Assembly (NCBI GenBank): GCA_964058845.1
Contig: CAXKVR010000449.1
Location: 51,791 to 115,790 of the forward strand
Reading direction: 5' to 3'
Length of the DNA: 64,000 nt
Source of the DNA: Carex sylvatica
Taxonomy: Eukaryota; Streptophyta; Magnoliopsida; Poales; Cyperaceae
Positions 1-12,769 of this stretch are shown here, one piece after another (the first letter of the stretch is position 1; every line of letters starts with the position of its first letter). The translations under genes were made by a program, and so were the position numbers. Below the pieces are notes generated by a model. That model was given only the letters and a program-made list of their open reading frames with translations, searched no databases and was not told where the DNA came from.

Positions 1-705
1 ATTTCTGCACACAAGATGTATTTCTCCTCTCTACACGGATTTATAGCTAAATATCCGTGTAGAAAGGTTATTTTAGAGTTTTGTAACATATAAAAGGCCT
101 TCTTCCAACGCCGTTTTGATAAATTAATAACTCTCTCTCTATGTATGGTTGGTCTAATTTCTATGCACAATAATCGAGGCCGAATCTGAGATCTTTGAAG
201 TTAATTTGCATTTCTCCTCTCTATCTTGCTTGCTAAGGTTAGTCATATATATATTTCTCTTTTCTTTCTCTAATTTCCTGTTACTTATTATTGCTTATTT
301 AGGTCATTATTAATTAATGCATGCATGCTTAATTTATTTAGATAATGTAAATAATTAGTGTATTGTGGTCCAATAACCGAACTATTGATGCTTTTAGGTC
401 CATGCCTGTTCAAAATTAATTCAATAGGGATTAATTTTGGATAGTCCCATGTTTGGGACTGCTCTTTGAATATTGTGTCTTATTTAGGATATGAACACAT
501 ATTAGCGGGATTTAATTAGTGTTTGAGAAAAGTTCGACAGTATTTCTCCTTAATATTGATCCTACAAGTATATGGTTTTTATGCATACTTGGAGAGTTAA
601 GGAGAAAATGATGATTTAATTAATGTTTGAGAAAAGTTCTAATGTAATTAAAATGATGATTTTTCAGGTTCCTAGTCCGAAAATATTGTGAGAATATATT
701 GAAAG

Positions 706-1480
706 GTAAGGTGAACTCGTGTGCATTTTTGGATCCCAGCAGACTTAATGCTCAGATGGTGGAATGGTATGGGGATGCGTCTGTCGAGTATATTTGTAAA
801 GTGATGCATAAAGCTCATGCGGAGCGCAAGAAATTTATTCTCCTACCATACCACCAATCGTAAGTTACTTGTAACCTTAACTTATGTATTGTTTATATTT
901 CAATTAAAGAATTAGAAAAAGGAAATAAAAGTGAAATATAAAAAAAAAAACGAAATCACACCGTGAACCATAACAAACACTTGTGTCACTATTATATGCT
1001 GAAATATATATGTCACTAATTATATGCTAAGGTACTACAATTCTTCTCATCCCACAGGGGGCCACTGGTATTTGATTGTGATTGTGCCACTTGAAAATAC
1101 GATTTTTATCATGGATTCTTCACAATCCACGGAAAAATCACTCCTCAGCAGGCTAAAAAAATATGTCCTTTTGTATCAAAGTAAGCAATATTAATTCACT
1201 TTGTCTGATTTTTTATCAATTATAACAAATTGTGAAATTGCTAATTACAGTCACTCAATTTTGTAAGGGCTTTTACGCAATATCTTAACGAGTGTGGATT
1301 GCAAAGCATGGGAAAGCATAGAAATAGATTGAATTGGATGTGGTTGGAAAAATTATTGTCATTCTAACATAGGCCGCTAAATATAAATTTCAGTGCCCAC
1401 AACAGGAGTTCGATTGAGAATGCGGTTATTACATGATAATTTATATGTATCACTTTGTCGATCAAATACAATTAAAATGG
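706..1480 (+). pseudogene. Ulp1-like (C48) cysteine protease remnant of the CACTA element
   Basis: Translated pieces read SCAFLDPSRLNAQMVEWYGD near 715-780 and FILLPYHQ near 835-857, then GHWYLIVIVP from 1060 with the catalytic His at 1063-1065. An Asp follows in IMDSSQS at 1114-1116. A Gln-Gln pair sits at 1400-1405, and the catalytic Cys in ECGYY is at 1421-1423. That is the His-Asp-Gln-Cys layout of Ulp1/SENP-type proteases found in plant transposons. An intron with donor GTAAGT at 859 and acceptor CCCACAG at 1056 is plausible, but the frame slips by one base across it. A TGA at 1415 lies two codons before the Cys. Non-functional relic. Confidence 0.72.
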
Positions 1481-1959
1481 CCACAATATCTGGTATGTAA
1501 TTCATATGTTTGCCTTGACTTGTCCATATAATTAATATTGATTTCCTCTAATATTTTATTCTACTAAATTTATTTTATTAGTTGCATTGTTATAATTACA
1601 ATATTTATTTTTATAAAGAAAAACAGATATGTAGTTGCTATATTGTATTTTTTTAACTTATATATTTTGAATTTTTGTAGTATACATCAAAGACAAAGAG
1701 TTACTCCAAGCAGCAGATAGATCATTTTAGATGTATGTGGGCAAGGTGGTTTCAATCTAAATATTGTAAACCAGAATATGAATTTCTATAATTTTGTATA
1801 ATTTAGTGTACATGAATTTTGTATCATTTTCGTATAATTTAGTGTACATGAATTTTGTATAATTTTATTTAGGGGTTTTGGTATTCTGATTTTAAAATTG
1901 ATTTTAAATGGCTAGTAAACTGGAGGCTGGCAAAAAAAAAATTGAAATAAAAAATAAGA

Positions 1960-2530
1960 CCATTCTACACGGATATTTAACAAAAGTCCATGTAGAAAGG
2001 TATTTAAAGTGTAAATAAAAATATAAGAGAGCTACATGGCTGATTATGTAATAAATCGTATAAAAATACTTATTATACACAAATATTTAGATAGACGTAC
2101 GTGTAGAAAGAGTGATCGTAAGCGGCTGTTTATGTAAAACTCCGTGTAGTTCTCCAGAAATTGTACACGGTTATTTATGTAATAAGCCGTGTAGAAATAC
2201 TAATTGTACACAGATATTAAGCTAAACGTCCGTGTAGACAGAGTAATTGTACACGACTGTTTATGTAATAATCCGTGTAGCTCAGTTATGGAGAGCACCA
2301 CTGGCAAGAAATTGTATACGGCTGCTTATGTAATAATCCGTGTAGAAATACTAATTGTACACGGATATTTATCTAAATGTCTGTGTAAAAATAGTAATCG
2401 TACATGGCTTTTTATGTAATAATTCGTGTAGCTCTCAGTAATTGCAAATGGGTAAATATCCGTGTATAATTTGTTCAGAGATTTCTACACTCTCACACTC
2501 CACACGACAGAAAATCTGTGTAACTCCCTT
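1960..2530. repeat. Subterminal repeats of the CACTA element
   Basis: About ten imperfect units alternate between TACACGGNTNTTTATGTAAT and CCGTGTAGAAA in direct and inverted orientation. In CACTA elements such arrays are the binding sites for the element's own DNA-binding protein. They occupy the last ~600 bp before the terminus at 2568. Confidence 0.75.
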
Positions 2531-2568
2531 GTTTATGTTCGTGTACAATCTTTATTTCTACAGTAGTG

Positions 2569-3734
2569 GAGTAAGTATTTTTTAAATTTTATGAAAAACA
2601 GCTTCACACTTCCCTGTAGCAGCTTCGGTGAAGTCGCTTCAGTACGTTTCATTTAAATGAATTTGTTTATTTTTATTTTTAAAAATAAAAAATAAAAATA
2701 AAAATAAAAAGAGAGATGTGAATGGGCATAGCGTAACATAATCTAGTGGGCCGTGCTTAGCATGAACGAGTCGGAATTTGTTATTCTTGACAAAGGTGCA
2801 ATTTTTGGGGTTATATTGTGCTTGTATATTTTTAGGCTTATGTTTTTGTGTCTTGCAAATCTTAATGCGGAGGTCAACAACAATAAAATTTCTCCTCGAG
2901 TAGAGTATGAGGATCACTTATAGTATATTTTCATAAGTTTAGGAGTCTATTTTAGAATGTATACATCATTTTTATTTAAAAAAAAAATAGTATCTAGCTA
3001 TTTGTAGATGATCAATTGATCCTTATTTTTCGTGAATGGATCCACCATGCTTAGATGTATTCAATACAGCTCTTCTAGTTCATGTGTTATCATTGACTCG
3101 TTAAATAACAACATTTAAAAAATGCTTTTCTTCTTTTGAAGGAAAAGCTCAAGCTTCCTTTTGTTCCTTCTGGATGAGAGATTATGCCTGCGACAAATTA
3201 GCGTATGCTTAAATTCTAACAAAACTTAAAAATGACCTCATCTTTTTTTAAAAATAATCCATTTAAAATATCAAAATCAGCATTTCCAGTTGATAGTCCA
3301 AGAATGTAAAAATAAATTATAAAATTATGGAATTATGTTTAGAAAGAATTATTAAAGTTGTTGTTGCGATTGGAAAATAATATTTTATATTGTTGAGATA
3401 GCGATGTTCTAATTTAACATTTAAGATAAAGTTCGATTTTGTCACCCATGAATCATGCATGAAAGTTCAAAGGGGTTCTTATTCAAGAGGTAGAGATTTC
3501 AAGATAGCTATCATGCTAGTAGCCTAGTAGATTTATTTTTGTGATACTGTTATTTATTTTATTTTTCAATTTTTTACTTCCTTTTTTTCTTGCTTTACAT
3601 AACTAATATCTTGTAAGATATTTTATCCTAAAGAAAATAAATATTATCGGAAGAATTGAGCAATTGACAGATTTATTATTTGCATTATACAAATTGACAG
3701 ATTCAGCAATTGACAAATTTATTAAAGCTACAAC
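2569..3734. other. Intergenic, no gene seen
   Basis: AT-rich sequence with a short A/T homopolymer stretch near 2660-2710. No reading frame with a recognisable family, no tRNA and no clear repeat boundary was found. Confidence 0.5.
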
Positions 3735-4476
3735 TAGGGGTGATTAATGAGAGAGCATGAGCGAGTTAGGGTATGCTCATGCTTGCTCATTAAGTAAATG
3801 AGCGAGTTTAAATGAGCGGATAAATGAACGAGTTGTAAATGAGCGAGTTATGAGCGGCTCACGAGTTATGACTTATGAGTACCAAAATTTAACAAATTGT
3901 CATAATTCATTTAAATAAAATATAATAAAAATCCAACAAAAATAAATTTCACAGTAGCATCAACAGACAACAATCAACATATTACAAAAATAGAATAATT
4001 CAACATAAACTAACAACAGAAACTAATAAAAATCCAATAGCTATCGTCTTGTCGATTTTGACGGCCCTACTTGTGACATACACACAGATATTTTCTTATC
4101 ACATACCTACAAATTTGTATTATGAAAACAATAAAAAAAATTCATCTTAAACAAGCAACAAGCAGTTGGCGGAGGTTAGGTTAGGTTTTTAATTTTAGGC
4201 GGAGGTTTTGGTTCTGTCGATTTACAAAAAAAAATGAATGTATGAAACTATGAATATTACATAGGATTTAATGAGGCAAAGCTGATGTTACACACGATTA
4301 CACAGAATTAAATATGGCAGGAATTAGATGTGGCAAATTCTTAATGAGCGAGTTGGGTCATGCTCATGCTCGCTTATTAAGTAAATGAGCGAGTTGTTAA
4401 TGAGCAGATAAATGAGCGAGTTTAGACGAGTTTTTAATGAACGAATTATGAACAGCTCACGAGTTGTGAGCGATTT
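3735..4476. mobile_element. Non-autonomous hAT-like element with GAGCGAG words (copy 1)
   Basis: It starts with TAGGGGTGATTAATGAG after the flank GCTACAAC; ACTACAAC follows at 4477-4484, giving a 7/8 match for an 8-bp target duplication. Two same-orientation blocks rich in ATGAGCGAG (3735-3890 and 4340-4475) flank an AT-rich middle. The reverse-oriented relative at 37917-38408 has the same layout with a cleaner duplication. The expected right terminus (as in GCCCCTA of the other copy) is missing here, so the right border is uncertain. Confidence 0.6.
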
Positions 4477-5039
4477 ACTACAACCCAACCCATAGGGAGG
4501 GCCAAACCGTTGACCAAAGTCAAAAAAGTTGCCATTTGCCATTTGCCATTCAGAGGCATAAACGAGCAGAGCTCCATGACTCCATTATTACCATAACTGG
4601 ATATATTCTTTTATTGCCGCGTTAAGACTTAAAAAATCATGGAGGTATCAAATGAGATATCCTTTTCGCATAAAATGGGCATTTATTAGGTACTCGAAGG
4701 AGCAAATGCAACAGGGAGAGCATTTAGTTTGTGTCTTTGTGACAAGTAGCAATAACTACTCCTCAAAGCAAATCCATTAAACCTCTCTGATTAAATAAAA
4801 CTCAAATTAATATTCATCGGTAGTCGATCCAACTAAAGCACAAAGCCGCCATAAAAGTACCACTTTTAAGAGCAAATTGCGCTGGAATTGCGAATCGGCG
4901 CGATAAAGGTTTATTTAGTTTATTTCTAGTTTCGAAGTTTAAAGTTAGAACCCTTCAATAAAGAAAAACCTCTTTGAAAAGTAAGACCAGCGTCCATCTC
5001 TTTCAGCCAAGTCTACGCGACGTACTTTACAAGGAGGAA

Positions 5040-5590
5040 TGGCGAGTTCAACCCGGATAACAGCGCTTCTCTCTTTCCATCTGCGAAAACTGTTTGCTTG
5101 AGGAGAATTACAGGGAGCAATTGTTTGAGTTGAGGTAGGTTTGTTGTTTCTAACGATGAGTCTTTTAGTTTCAGGTTTTCGAGTTGAGTATTTTTTTTTT
5201 TTTTTTGGTCTGGAATTTGGATCCATGAGTGTAATTGTAGCCTTTTGTTTTCTGACTCTTGGGGTTTCTGGTTAAAATAACTCTCATGGGTTTAATTAGA
5301 ATTTACTCAATTTTCAGGTTTAATGGGATTTTGTGGAGTTATGTTTCTTCACCTCAATTTCTTCCACCCACCCAACAAATAAAAGGAAACAAAAGGGTAA
5401 ATGCTCTTCTTAATTTTGAAAGCATGAAAAAAGCTTTTCTTTTTGTCAGAATTTTTTGCATTAGAAAATTTCACCCAATAAACATTTTATTCTTCCAAAT
5501 TTCCACAGAATTCTAACAATTATGAATGCTTTACCTTCGCAGAACATAATAAGCTCTCTGAAAAATCAGAAAAAGTGATTGAATTGAAGA
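5040..5590 (+). other. Probable 5' UTR and UTR intron of the CRLK2-like gene
   Basis: A donor (GAG|GTAGGT at 5135) and a strong acceptor (ttaccttcgcag ending at 5542) would remove about 408 bp, leaving a short leader of 48 bp before the start codon at 5591. This is inferred from splice-site quality only; the transcription start is not identified. Confidence 0.45.
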
Positions 5591-8500
5591 ATGCTAAGCC
5601 GAGTTCTCATAACAATTATTGGAGTAAGTGGAGGTGTTGTAGTCGGGATTTCTATAGCCATTGGTGTGTTCTACCTCATAAGATACTACAAAAAGAGGCC
5701 CAATTTGAAGAGACGAATCAGTAACACGTCTACAACCCCCATCCGTGTGAACGGAGAGAATTCTGTGAGTGTGGATTCTAGTGTGGCAATTTCAGATGAT
5801 TTGGAAATTGGGGATGAGAATCAGAACCAGATCCGGAAACAGTTTTGGGGTGGGAGAGGGAAGCGGAGTAGAGATGTGGGAAAGCCTCTCTCTGTTTCAG
5901 GAATCCCAAGATATCATTATAAGTAAGCTTAGCAATATTTCTTAATTAATATTTTAGATAATAATGCAGGACATGTTGGTTGATCCAAATGCAAACACAA
6001 CCCAATAAACAATTAATGAAATAACTTTGTAAATCACCCTACAAATTTCCAATTTGTTTATCACAACACAAGTCAGTTTTGCAATGAACTAAGTATTTTT
6101 GTTGGGAAGTATGTGAACTATGATTAAAGAGTACAAAAAGCACAAAGAACATAATCACAATAAGGAAATAAAATTTTGGGTGTTTGTTGTTCCCTTTGAA
6201 ATGTTTTTTTGGAACCCCCTTCTCTTTGAAATGTTAATGATGATGATTGTTCAAGTTAGGCTTATTTATATAAAGCACAGATTGTCCCGTGATTTACATC
6301 CAATCTCGATTTTTAAAGTTCAAACGGTCAATCCTTTCTGTTTAGTATGATCTCTATATGAAAATATCTTTGGAGACCAAATTTTACAGTTTTTTTACTA
6401 TTTTGTTTAATTATGCATTTATTGTAATATAAATGAAATGCTAGGATTGGATTTGGGGGGGGGGGGGGGGGGGGGGGTGGGTTGATATATACTAATACCT
6501 AACAAAGTTAAGAAGAATGGTTTGAAAGCTCAAAAGTAGTACTGTATTTAACGGATAGCCACACTGGCATGTGCCTGGTGGAATTGCAAGTCTTGGCTTA
6601 TATGTGAAAGTACAAAATTTTATCAGCATAATTGATTATGTTTATCTACTTAGGGATATCCAGAAAGCCACACAGAACTTCACAACCGTTTTGGGACAGG
6701 GGTCTTTTGGCCCAGTTTATAAAGCAGTGATGCCAACAGGAGAAGTAGTTGCCGTAAAAGTACTTGCGAGTGACTCAAAACAAGGCGAGAGAGAGTTCCA
6801 AACAGAGGTATGCTCCTACTTTTTCTGAGGGGTGAAGTCCAGCACTTGTATAAACCAACTACATCCTGTTTTTATTGTTCTTCTTTTGACTGGTATTCTC
6901 TCAATTTGGGGGTAAACTGAATCTAGTTTTAGTTAAATTGCTCAATTGTGAGTTAGTCAATTTACAAACTTAGAGTAAGCTCTACCTGAGGCTTAATTGC
7001 CCTATGAGTCCTAATTGTTTTGATTGAGCATTTGGAAGAACCGTACATGGCGTACCACACCGATAATGGATGCTTCGTAGTGTAACAGTGCATTTCATCC
7101 ATGATTAACTTGTTGAACTAACAAATACGTTGAATATTTTTAGTGCTCCAAATGCATCAAATGCTATAAAAGAAACTTTAGTAATAAGAGGTCCTTCACT
7201 AATTATTTATTTATTAGACATCCTGCTGACATGTTTCTTTTATTAAAATGGTTGCTTTCTTTTTATTTTATAGGTAGCATTGCTGAGTAGATTGCATCAT
7301 AGGAATCTTGTGAATTTAGTGGGATATTGTGTAGATAAAGGCCAGCGGATACTTATTTACGAGTTCATGAGCAATGGCAGTTTGGCAAGCCACTTATACA
7401 GTAAGTTAATCATCCCATACCAGTCATTTCCTGTATTAGTGGTACTCTCTTCTTGTCTTCTGGGCATCTGTTTCTGATTAAACATTCCAAAACAACTACA
7501 TGAATTAGCAATTTAGCATAATACCAACTAGATACCATTTTTAATAAATTGTTGGTTTTGCTTTTCAGGTGAAAATAATCAGAAAATTTTGAGCTGGGAA
7601 CAAAGGCTGCAAATAGCCAATGATATTTCTCATGGTATCGAATACCTTCATGAAGGGGTATGGCATACCAGTTTTGGTTTCATTAAAAATAAAAGGCTGC
7701 CTTTTAAATATTTTGAAAAAGCTACTCAAATTATTGTTTCATTCTAGTAGAATAGACGTGCACCCTCTTTTCAAAGTTTTTTTTTTTTTAACAATTTTTG
7801 AAACCCTTAAGGTGCTTTTCATAATGTTGATAACATCATTGGGGTGTGTATGTGTGTTCATTTATACCAGATCTGTTGGCTATCCTTAGTTATAAACCTT
7901 AGCTTATTTTTGTAGGCAGTGCCACCTGTCATTCACAGAGATTTAAAATCAGCTAATATCCTCTTGGACAGATCTATGAGGGCTAAGGTATTACAGCTTG
8001 ATATTAAATCAACATTTATTTGAACATAAATGGGAAAATTTAAGACTGAATTTTAATAGATACATTGCCCCTTGCCAGTCAACATTAATGTACCAAGCCA
8101 ATTTAACCAAAGAGTGTCCTTTTTTGTTTCTCTTTTATTGCTGAACTAAAGTTTAATTTGGTCAAACACCTCAAAACCAAAGTAGAGAAAGAATAGCCTG
8201 GCAAGAATAACTTTCAACTTTTCTCATTGAAGGTTGCTGATTTTGGGCTATCCAAGGAAGAAGTATTCGACGGGCGAAAATCAGGCTTGAAAGGCACATA
8301 TGGTTACATGGATCCAGATTATATGTCTACAAATAAGTTCACTAAAAAGAGCGATATATATAGTTTTGGGATTATATTGTTCGAGCTTATAACTCTGATT
8401 AATCCTCAGCAGGGTCTACTGGACTATATTAATGTTGTAAGTTCCCTTATTGTTGTTCATTCTTTTCTTAAGATCTTTTAAGTGGATCACATCAAAATTA

Positions 8501-9445
8501 ATTCACAAGATACCAAAAGTACTGTCATGCAATCCAATGTAATTCTGGGAGTAATAATATACCATTGACTTCAAAATCCAAAAGGACAAAATGATGCGAA
8601 ATAGTATTGAAACTGCTAAGAAACAATATTTTGGTACCATGATTGAAAAATAATTACGGAATTGGTTTTCGACTTTATTCTGAATATGAAGTCATCTTAT
8701 AATTGTTATCATTATCATTATCTAAATTAGTTGGAAAAATTGCAACTATGCACTTTCATTAAATAAGTGAAAAACATTACGAGATAGGAGGAAAAAGAAA
8801 AGATCAGAAATACAGGCACTGAATTAAAATAAATAAAACACTATGTTTAAATTGAGAAGAAAAGAAAAAATCATCTAGTTGCATACTGACTATGGTTCAA
8901 GTAGGGGCGGATCTAGGATAGGTATTAGGATGAGGCATAATTGTACGATTAATTTGAATATTAAGTATATTTAAAAAAATATCTGAGAAAAGTATAGAAA
9001 AAGAAACATATTTTGGGAAAATTCTCAGGGTGAGGCATAATTTTGTATTTTGAATCTCAAGTATATTTGCATAATTTAATTGTCTCTCTTAAATCAGATG
9101 TTTTCTAAAATGTTTCTGTATAAGGCTTCTTTAGGTGGAGACGGGAAACCCGACTGGAGCGAAATACTTGACCAAAATCTCTTAGGTGAAAGCAATCCCG
9201 AAGAGGTACGGCAGCTTGCTGATGTGGCACATCGATGCTTGCACAAACTGCCAAAAAGGCGCCCCTCCATTTCTGACATCACCCAGGCTATTTCCAGAAT
9301 AAGACAAAGGCGGTTCAGAAAAGATGCAAGTACTTTTTCGAGAACTGATACTTCAGGGGTTTTGCGGGCAATTGAGTTGCAGCAAGTGGAGCTCTCAAAT
9401 ATCACAAGCTTGAAGGAGATGCATGGAACTGCATTAGGAGCTTAA
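5591..9445 (+). CDS. CRLK2: CRLK2-like calcium/calmodulin-regulated receptor-like kinase
   Basis: Seven coding exons join in frame: 5591-5922, 6654-6807, 7274-7400, 7569-7657, 7916-7987, 8233-8436 and 9125-9445, giving 432 codons plus stop. Residues 4-30 form one membrane segment ([20 protein letters not shown]). The short juxtamembrane region ends in [20 protein letters not shown], as in Arabidopsis CRLK2. The kinase domain has the glycine loop [11 protein letters not shown], the ATP-binding lysine in [17 protein letters not shown] (RD type), DFGLS, and [11 protein letters not shown] in the activation segment. There is no leucine-rich or lectin ectodomain, which fits the CRLK family. Family members act at the plasma membrane in calcium-linked cold and stress signalling through MEKK1; that role is inferred by homology. 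All intron borders are GT-AG. Introns 1 and 6 hold transposon fragments and intron 1 a 23-G run. Length matches the family (~440 aa). Confidence 0.93.
6290..6425. repeat. Half of a palindromic MITE in kinase intron 1
   Basis: The stretch contains AAACGGTCAATCC and TTTGGAGACCAAATTTTA, the core shared by the palindromic MITEs at 34370, 55702 and 61020-61640. Only one half is present and no termini are visible, so it is an old fragment. Confidence 0.55.
6455..6477 (+). repeat. Poly(G) tract of 23 bases in kinase intron 1
   Basis: An uninterrupted run of 23 G, followed by TGGG, sits in the sense strand of intron 1, about 175 bp upstream of exon 2. Such runs are rare in an AT-rich plant genome and can form G-quadruplexes in DNA or pre-mRNA. 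Length may be a sequencing estimate. Confidence 0.9.
8900..9075. repeat. Truncated hAT-type repeat in kinase intron 6
   Basis: AGGGGCGGATCTAGGATAGG resembles the terminus of the hAT-type element at 36883 (ACTGGCGGATCCATATTC). The phrase GGGTGAGGCATAATT recurs at 9030, near the 3' splice site of intron 6. No second terminus or target duplication is visible. Confidence 0.4.
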
Positions 9446-10267
9446 ATGAATTGTAAATAAGATTGTCCTCCTTTATTTTTTTTTTTCCTTTTTTTGTTTT
9501 GTTTTTGCAATGGTCTGGTGTAAGCATGGATCATGAATATATGTATATTTCGAGCTCAAAATCTATTTAATCTGAGTTAGCCTGATGTATTTGTCGGATT
9601 GGGTGCTCCACGTGGAAAATTGATTCTGTTTCAGATATACTGGTGTTGGTTTTACAAACTTTTGATTTTGTGTTATGTGCTTCGTATTATTTATGTAAAT
9701 ATTTAGATTGTGGTGTGAAACCATGTAATAAGCGTAGAAATACGAAGTTCTAACTGTATAAGATATCTAATAACATTATATTTGTAATTTTCATTGGTTC
9801 TTTATTATTCTGACACAAACCTGATTTTCAGTTTTTCTTTCTGATATTGAACTCATTGCTCGGGGGATCCGTGAAGAGTTGAAAACCTCAATCGGACCGT
9901 TTAATCTAAATCAGGTGTCTGTATGAGACTTGATCGAAGTGTCTGCTTGTAATATGAAGGATCGGATAGAATTGTGTCATTATTCACAGTAACAGTAACA
10001 GCATATATGTCTAGGGATTCGGTTTCAACAGTAGGAAACTTACAAATTTTTGACAGATTTTAATTGTTTATTTGAGATTAGATAGTTCGGATCAAACCTG
10101 AGATTTTACTATTGAAATTGAACAAATGACAGGTAAAAGATAGTTGTATAGTCTAATTTCTATTTGGATTGTTTGATCTGAAATAAATAACGCAAATTTA
10201 CAAGGATCAGTGGACCAGCCAATGAGATTCATGGGCCTTGGTTTCTACCCGGTATTCACGGTAGCAC
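9446..10267. other. 3' UTR of the kinase gene and intergenic sequence
   Basis: The T-rich stretch at 9470-9500 and AT-rich sequence to about 9800 probably hold the 3' UTR. No canonical AATAAA could be tied to the gene and no other gene is seen. Confidence 0.4.
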
Positions 10268-10689
10268 TAGTGTGAAAAAAACGTGCTGTGTTGTGCCGTA
10301 CCGTGACTAATATGCCGTGATTTTGGTCTCGTGCTATGCCGTGACCAAGTGAACAGTGATCCATGCTGTACTATTACCAAAATGTAAAGGAATGATCACG
10401 GCACGTAAGGTGTGACTCGCGTGCCATGACTATTCGCGTGTCGTGTTCAAACGTAACCGGTTATGTTTATCACGTTTAACTATTTTTCATAATTTAAGTT
10501 AGTTTATTCATGTTTCATCATTTGATTAAAACCTAACGGTCCTAATTATACGTGACTCGAGTGATTACGTGCCGTGCTGTGACCGAATCTTTCGCGTGCC
10601 GTGCCGTGACAATAACACGTGCCGTTCCGTACCGTAATCGTACCGTTCCGTAACGGAGCTGCCTCTGCCGTGCCATTTTTCTCACACTA
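10268..10689. mobile_element. MITE rich in CCGTGCCGTGAC words
   Basis: The ends are TAGTGTGAAAAAAACGTGC and its inverse (TAGTGTGAGAAAAATGGCAC read from 10689), flanked on both sides by AGCAC. The interior is packed with CCGTGCC/CCGTGAC words at both ends in opposite orientation, as hAT elements often carry subterminally. A 5-bp direct repeat is shorter than the usual 8 bp for hAT, so the superfamily is uncertain. Confidence 0.6.
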
Positions 10690-11190
10690 AGCACTAACCT
10701 AAATTTTGTTTTATTTATTTTTGTAATTACTCTTCTGTTATCTTTGGGAAAGTAAAACTGCAGTAATAGTAAAATTTCTTGGAAAACCGTCAAATTTGTC
10801 AGTTTGACCGCAAGTAAAAAAATTGATATTTTTTTATTTAAATAACATTCAATCATTTAGCTTGCATAATTCATGTAGTCTTGTAACAAAATTATAATAA
10901 AAGATTAATTTAGAAAGATTTGAAATATATAATTCGAAATAATAATGATAAAAATATGGAAATAGTATCTTTATTATTATTATAAAATTATCAATATACT
11001 ATAATATTTATATTTTACGAAATAAACAAAGATTCATAATGTTCATGAATAATTTGAAATAAATAGCATGTTGTTCGTAAAATTTGTCAAATTTGAGAAA
11101 ACAAATCAGAGACCTGTTTGGAAAAAATAATGATTATATGACATATGTATTATTCAATGGAGTATGATAATTGTACTCCAAACAAAATTT

Positions 11191-12264
11191 CCGAGCGCGT
11201 TCTCCGAGTAGTTTAACAAAAAAAAAATTCAATGTTATCTAACTTTTATTTTCAGCGCTAATATTCAAACATTTAAAGCTCTGTTTATAATATTTTATAA
11301 TGCTACTAAATCTATATAGTTTTAACTTCTAACTACTTTTGTTTTCAAGTCAAAAATTGAAAGATTCTTGTCACCCACTTTTCTTTTCTTTTTTCTCTAA
11401 TCATTTTCATCCATTTTCTCGACAATTTGTGATGAATTTTACGAATCTAAAAAGATGAATGTATTTTATCCAATTTTCTCTTTCAAATGAGATCCATGAA
11501 AAATAATTTTTGAGTTATATTTGTGTCGTAATTTTTTTTACTACTTTGAATCTTTATGACTTTCAGTTTTTTTTTTTTTATTTTACTTCAAAATAATTTA
11601 AACCTCTATTTACAAGTATATAAACCTCATGTACAAGCATATAAACCTCATTAATAACACTTTAAATATCTAGAATAAAATATATAAACCTCATGTACAA
11701 ATAATTTAAACCTCAACAATGACATTTCAAAGTATATAAACCTCAACAATAATACTACATTTACAAATCTCATTTACAACGCATGTAAACCTCATGCACA
11801 AAGTCTTGAAAATTTTAATGGTTATAGACTGAGATTTAAAAATAAAAAATTTAAAGTGCTCAAGAGTTTTACTTAAAAAAAATAAATGACTTTAAAATTA
11901 CTCAAAAATATTTCGGCATGGATCTTATTTGAAAAATAAAATCAGATATAAAACATTTGTATTTTTAGATTCGGAAAATTCATCGAGGATCATCGAAAAA
12001 ATAAATTATAATGATCAGAGAAAAAATAAAAAAAAAATGGGTGAAATGAATCTTTCTGTTTTTGGCTTGAAGACAAAAATAGTCAGGAGTTAAAACTATA
12101 CAGATTTAGAATTTTAATGCTTTCAGACAGAGGTTTATATGATTGTGAGTAGTATTGTAAAATGTTATAAACATAGCTTTAAATATTTGGATATTAGCAC
12201 TGAAAATAGAATTTAGCCAACATTGAAAGTTTTTTTTGTTAAACTACTTGAGAGACGCGCTCGG
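11191..12264. mobile_element. Foldback element with ~380-bp inverted arms and a tandem-repeat loop
   Basis: The left arm begins CCGAGCGCGTTCTCCGAGTA and the right arm, inverted, begins CCGAGCGCGTCTCTCAAGTA at 12264. Homology continues through about 380 bp on each side, including TATAGTTTTAACTCCTGACT-type sequence. The loop (about 11590-11830) holds at least seven imperfect copies of TATAAACCTCATGTACAA. No target duplication could be read. Likely a non-autonomous Mutator-type or other foldback element. Confidence 0.65.
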
Positions 12265-12769
12265 ATATAATAGCTCGGGGCACCAGAACATTTCTCTTAT
12301 TCAATAACTTCATTACTATGTTTTAATGGTAAATCAGTTCTAGAGGCCATAGCATAGCAACAACCTTAAAGTGAAAACAAACTAAAAACAGGATCATTTT
12401 ATGGGTTAATGGAAGTAATAATGTATGCCTTCCACCACAAATTAACTGATTAATTACGATTGGATCCAAATCTCAATATATACGAACTGAATTAAGATTG
12501 GAGAACTGAAGGATGAAACAAAGCAATGCATATAGACTAGCTAGTAATAAAATAAAGGTTTTTAGTCACATACTTGTCAAAAATTTGAATTTTCTATTTT
12601 TTCATAAAAAGTTTTGAAATATTTATTTTTCCTCGTTAAAACTAGAGTAAATTGCCGGATACCATCCCAGCTTTCAAAACTTTCAATATATATAGGCCCA
12701 TCAAAACAACTTATTTTTCCATTAAACTCAATATTCTTTCTTCTATCCATTTTCTTTATTAAATATATA

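Larger units (their letters stand above)
1..2568 (+). mobile_element. CACTA (En/Spm) DNA transposon, right part; left end outside window
   Basis: The right terminus is visible: reading inward on the minus strand from 2568 the sequence is CACTACTGTAGAAATAAAG, a classic CACTA terminal inverted repeat. Inside it lies a dense field of short subterminal repeats built on TACACGG and CCGTGTAGAAA. The same motif occurs at 23-57, so the window starts inside the element. Between these zones is a decayed Ulp1-like protease, the kind of accessory gene many plant CACTA elements carry. No tnpD-like transposase is visible, so it lies to the left or is lost. The 3-bp target duplication cannot be checked because the left end is missing. 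Confidence 0.8.
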
